Shown: positions 61,015 through 64,000 of the stretch, in pieces
How positions within the stretch are numbered: position 1 is the first letter of the stretch
How the letters are laid out: each line of letters opens with the position of its first letter
From: Nitzschia sp. pyKryTriq1
Lineage: Eukaryota; Bacillariophyta; Bacillariophyceae; Bacillariales; Bacillariaceae
Length of the DNA: 64,000 nt
Reading direction: 5' to 3'
Assembly: GCA_956465555.1 (NCBI GenBank)
Contig: OY101122.1
Span: forward strand, 1,747,001 to 1,811,000
The notes under the pieces: model-generated
The model's input: the letters and a program-made list of their open reading frames with translations, nothing else
The model's database searches: none
What the model was told of the DNA's origin: nothing
Translations under genes and position numbers: made by a program

Positions 61015-64000
61015 ATGGGGGATGTTCCCGATGATGATGATGGTGATGATGATGATGATCTCCCACCTTCCTCCACTCTTTCTTTGGTTAATAATGCAGG
61101 GCCCTTGGCTACGACCAATTTAAATTCCGGCACCATCAGTGCGCCCTCGTCAGGAAATTCCATCATCGACCACACGACAACAGGCACTACTAATGCTCAT
61201 ACTGCTACTAGTACTGCCTCATCTTGTTCCACGAGTTGCGGTGAGCACGGAGTAACAGGCGATCATCGTCGACATCATCACGAGACGAACGAGACGAATA
61301 AAAACAATCATGCCTTGGTGGATTTTATCGGTACTGCACCAGCCGTCAAGACATTATTTTCGATACCTATTATTGCCGCGGACCAATCCGTTTGTGTGGC
61401 GGTTCACAACATTGATGGGACCTTGTTGATTGATGAAGTGGTACCCGACGACGACGACGACGACGAGGAGGAGGAGACTAGAAGCACGCAGCAAAATCGA
61501 GCGAACGAAACCGCTTATTCCAATTCCAAAGGAGCGTTACTGCCTCCCTCCATCGGTCAATCGCTGGCTCTAGCGCTATCTCCATCGTCAAACGATGCTA
61601 CCGAAACGAGCAGTACGCCACAGCAACACGAAGCCTTGTCCGCCTTGTCTCGAATGATTCAAAAGGTGGGGGGCGGGACCGAGGATGCACAGAAAAAGAA
61701 AAAGAAGGCGAGGGATTTAGATTTCAACAAAAAACAAGATGAAACAACACGGTCCTCCTTGATGCTCCCACCAATAAGTCCACCTCCAGTTCGTGAATAT
61801 GTCGAGTGGAATTTTCAAGAAATGAATTTACTTGTGGGGTCTGATGCCTTGATTGTACGTCCCGAGAGTAGTACGAGTACAAGTAAAAGTGGAGATGCAG
61901 CAGCAGCAGCAGCATCCGGTGTAGTCATTCGCGTGGAGGAAGTTCATCAATTGCGTCGATTAGTGGAACTTCAACAACAACAACAGCAACAGCAACTGCA
62001 AGAGCAAGAGAATAATCAACATCAGCAGCGTCTCGAAGAAGAAAAGGGTGGTGATGAAGCTCCTGGGATGAATGGTGATCATCATCATCATCATCTTCCT
62101 GCTGCCACCAAGCAGCGATCCTATGTTGACGCCGTATTGCAACCGGCGACAAGGCAACTTCTTATCGATGCATCGGGTCATGATTGTGAAACCGATTCTA
62201 AGGAAACGGACTCCTCCTCGACACCGCTGAATCTGGATCAGGTGCAACTGCAAACATGTATCGTGCCGACGTCTGGTCCATTTAGCGGCTGGTTGAAGTC
62301 CAAATCGATTCCATCTACTGGTACCCTCCCAAAAGATGGTACAAATAATAATACCGTTCCCCTGGCTCCTACCGATGCTGCAACATCGTCCAAGTGCATA
62401 GTTTTGGATGCGTACCTGGATAATCTCATGGCAAATGTACCGCAATTGGCGCTCTGCCTGCAAGAAAAGGGACTGATCCAAAGTATCAAGCTACTGGATA
62501 GAGATCAAATTCCAGCCATGATGATGCATCCAAGTACGCTGGATACAACCAAACCAGTCGAGACGATACGTTCACAAACATCCTCTTGTGGTGCTAGAAC
62601 GCCGGATATGTTCTCGCCGGAAATTATGGAAATGAATGCGACAGCCTTGCTCCGATTCCTCAAAGCCAACTGTACGAGCAACAATACTACCTACTTGCTT
62701 CGAACCAACGCTTCAGCTACTGATGGAAACAATATTCAGCTCTACGACATTTCATCGATTTCTCAACAACGACAAAAGAAATGGATCTGGTGGTTGGCCA
62801 CCATGTCGTATCGATTCGCCTTAAGGTTGCGGCAGCTGGAAAGTCATGATGTACTGCCCGTGCGACAACGCGCTTTCCGAGACCGGCAACGAAGTTTACT
62901 ACAAACGACTCTGGATCTATTGCAAGAGTTACGGGATATGGATGGTAATGCTCACGAATCGTTAGTCGCCTCGGTGCGGGAACACTTTGCAGATACCTTT
63001 TTGGGAGAAACTGCCCGCTCGTCGTCGTCGTCGTCGTCGTCGGAATCATCAAACGAAAACAATGTTGGATCTGGAACCACCACCAACACGACGACGACCA
63101 CAACAAGTCCCAATGGCAGCAGCAGCGCATCACCACCTCCCGTCATGGCATCCTCGTCTGCACCGAAACTATCTTCCTTCCAATTCCCTACGTCTGGTGC
63201 AGCGACGGCACCAGCTCCGATGATGGCAAACGGTACTAGCACAGCGCATCCACAACAACCACAACATCAACCGTATTCTTCCATCACTACGGATGCTTTG
63301 AACAAGGCCCAAGATCATTTGGCACTTGCAATCAAGGCCCTATGGCCTGTTCTTCAGGATCAAATCCGACCACTGACTAGTTCTATGACGACTCCCGCGT
63401 CTACTAATACCCCGCCTGTCAAAACGGGTCCAAGACGGAGAAAGCGTGCAGAATCGGGGACATCGACTCCTTCCTTCCCCCGATCAACAGTGAAACCTTC
63501 GTCAGCGATGGTATCTCAGCTATTTGGATTGAATTACAAGGCGGTCAATGTGACACTTAGACTTGCTGAGCACTATCTTCGACAATATTCTAGTTCCAGT
63601 GCCATGCAATCTCTGAGGCATGCGGCCCACAGGATGGCGGACACAATCTCCTTGCTGGAATATTTTGCGAGTGCTCAAAAATGGATTCCACGGTTACGAT
63701 TACAGTACACTTGGCTGTGGGAGCACTGTGGGCACTTTGCTCGGTCTTTTGCCTCGGATGATTTGTGGCGGGAACGAGGACACGCTTCGGGGGATGATGT
63801 CTTGTATGTGCTTCGTGACGTCGAAGCAGCATTTGGATCGGCTGTGCTGCCCTACAACTTTTCCAATCTCCCAGATCCCATTCGGGCCAAGACGAAGGGT
63901 TTTGTCAGTCTCCAGTCCCTATCGGCACTCTATGCGCCCAAGCTTGGAGAGCTCAAAAAGGCGAAACAGGAAGAGCCGCCCATTTGGGAAGAGGCAAGAA
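61015..64000 (+). CDS. EDRF1: EDRF1 homologue, 3' part beyond the window
   Basis: An uninterrupted plus-strand frame runs from the ATG at 61015 (MGDVPDDDDGDDDDD) through the window end, at least 995 codons. It matches the N-terminal half of EDRF1 (erythroid differentiation-related factor 1), a conserved eukaryotic protein of unclear biochemical role: APAVKTLFSIPII and VCVAVHNIDGTLLIDE (about residues 110-145), REYVEWNFQEMNLLVGSDALIV (about 260), CIVLDAYLDNLMANVPQLAL then GLIQSIKLLDRDQIPAM (about 461-500), and LLRFLKANCTS…YLLRTNAS…LYDISSI (about 545-585). Low-complexity Asp, Gln, Ser and Thr runs encoded by GAT, CAA/CAG and TCG repeats separate the conserved blocks. The C-terminal TPR-like part is not in the window. 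Confidence 0.87.
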   Translation, partial: MGDVPDDDDGDDDDDLPPSSTLSLVNNAGPLATTNLNSGTISAPSSGNSIIDHTTTGTTNAHTATSTASSCSTSCGEHGVTGDHRRHHHETNETNKNNHALVDFIGTAPAVKTLFSIPIIAADQSVCVAVHNIDGTLLIDEVVPDDDDDDEEEETRSTQQNRANETAYSNSKGALLPPSIGQSLALALSPSSNDATETSSTPQQHEALSALSRMIQKVGGGTEDAQKKKKKARDLDFNKKQDETTRSSLMLPPISPPPVREYVEWNFQEMNLLVGSDALIVRPESSTSTSKSGDAAAAAASGVVIRVEEVHQLRRLVELQQQQQQQQLQEQENNQHQQRLEEEKGGDEAPGMNGDHHHHHLPAATKQRSYVDAVLQPATRQLLIDASGHDCETDSKETDSSSTPLNLDQVQLQTCIVPTSGPFSGWLKSKSIPSTGTLPKDGTNNNTVPLAPTDAATSSKCIVLDAYLDNLMANVPQLALCLQEKGLIQSIKLLDRDQIPAMMMHPSTLDTTKPVETIRSQTSSCGARTPDMFSPEIMEMNATALLRFLKANCTSNNTTYLLRTNASATDGNNIQLYDISSISQQRQKKWIWWLATMSYRFALRLRQLESHDVLPVRQRAFRDRQRSLLQTTLDLLQELRDMDGNAHESLVASVREHFADTFLGETARSSSSSSSSESSNENNVGSGTTTNTTTTTTSPNGSSSASPPPVMASSSAPKLSSFQFPTSGAATAPAPMMANGTSTAHPQQPQHQPYSSITTDALNKAQDHLALAIKALWPVLQDQIRPLTSSMTTPASTNTPPVKTGPRRRKRAESGTSTPSFPRSTVKPSSAMVSQLFGLNYKAVNVTLRLAEHYLRQYSSSSAMQSLRHAAHRMADTISLLEYFASAQKWIPRLRLQYTWLWEHCGHFARSFASDDLWRERGHASGDDVLYVLRDVEAAFGSAVLPYNFSNLPDPIRAKTKGFVSLQSLSALYAPKLGELKKAKQEEPPIWEEAR

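Noticed and set aside
1-64000. tRNA or rRNA genes
   Set aside because: I looked for B-box-like GGTTCGA and cloverleaf patterns and for rRNA-like stretches and found none I could support; a tRNAscan run would settle it.

Overview
This window is nuclear DNA from a diatom, most likely a pennate one; I do not name a species. Four lines of evidence point there. (1) Several proteins begin with a signal peptide that ends just before a phenylalanine (…NA-FSPSP, …QA-FPM, …SS-FSVE), the ASAFAP-type presequence of complex red-lineage plastids. (2) There is a DUF6824-type protein, a domain family abundant in diatoms. (3) Introns are short (76-115 nt) with GT..AG ends in otherwise nearly intronless, gene-dense DNA. 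(4) The gene set is plainly eukaryotic: TDP1, EDRF1, TACO1, FAD2 and a DEAH helicase.

Layout. 0.3-2 kb: pyruvate kinase (-). 2.5-10.4 kb: two head-to-head paralogues of an uncharacterised family, in which I see the landmarks of a protein-kinase/aminoglycoside-kinase fold, flanking a membrane-anchored ACC-synthase-like aminotransferase. 10.7-11.8 kb: secretory or plastid-targeted unknown. 12.1-18.0 kb: a 1981-residue protein joining an N-terminal FEN/XPG (asteroid-like) nuclease to a DEAH helicase. 19.9-22 kb: DUF6824 protein and a basic nuclear-type protein. 22.9-25.7 kb: five-TM protein from four exons. 27.9-31.4 kb: FAD2 desaturase, plastid FNR-like oxidoreductase, a small two-exon gene. 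31.9-37 kb: glycosyltransferase, TDP1 (two exons), IQ-like protein. 39.2-46.0 kb: histidine phosphatase, adenylation-carrier-ankyrin protein, RsmE methyltransferase. 46.1-51.9 kb: J-domain membrane protein (HPE instead of HPD) and an acidic coiled-coil membrane protein. 52.5-59.1 kb: TACO1/YebC, exostosin-like protein, plastid MsrB with a hydrophobic tail, FAD monooxygenase. 59-60.6 kb: gene debris and a copia fossil. 61.0 kb to the end: EDRF1 homologue, cut by the window edge.

Several genes needed correction by reading: ten introns were placed by GT/AG plus frame, and reading frames opening at GTG or TTG were trimmed to the first plausible ATG. Intergenic DNA is studded with short clusters of GTAC/CCGG palindromes (GGTACC, CCGGTA, CAGTACTG) that belong to no gene.

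The genes do not form one pathway. Themes are organelle function (TACO1, RsmE, MsrB, the FNR-like enzyme), nucleic acid repair or processing (TDP1, FEN-DEAH fusion) and secretory-pathway glycosylation. Best candidates for something undescribed: the FEN-DEAH fusion, the cryptic kinase-like paralogue pair with its gene-conversion tract, and the secretory adenylation-carrier-ankyrin protein.
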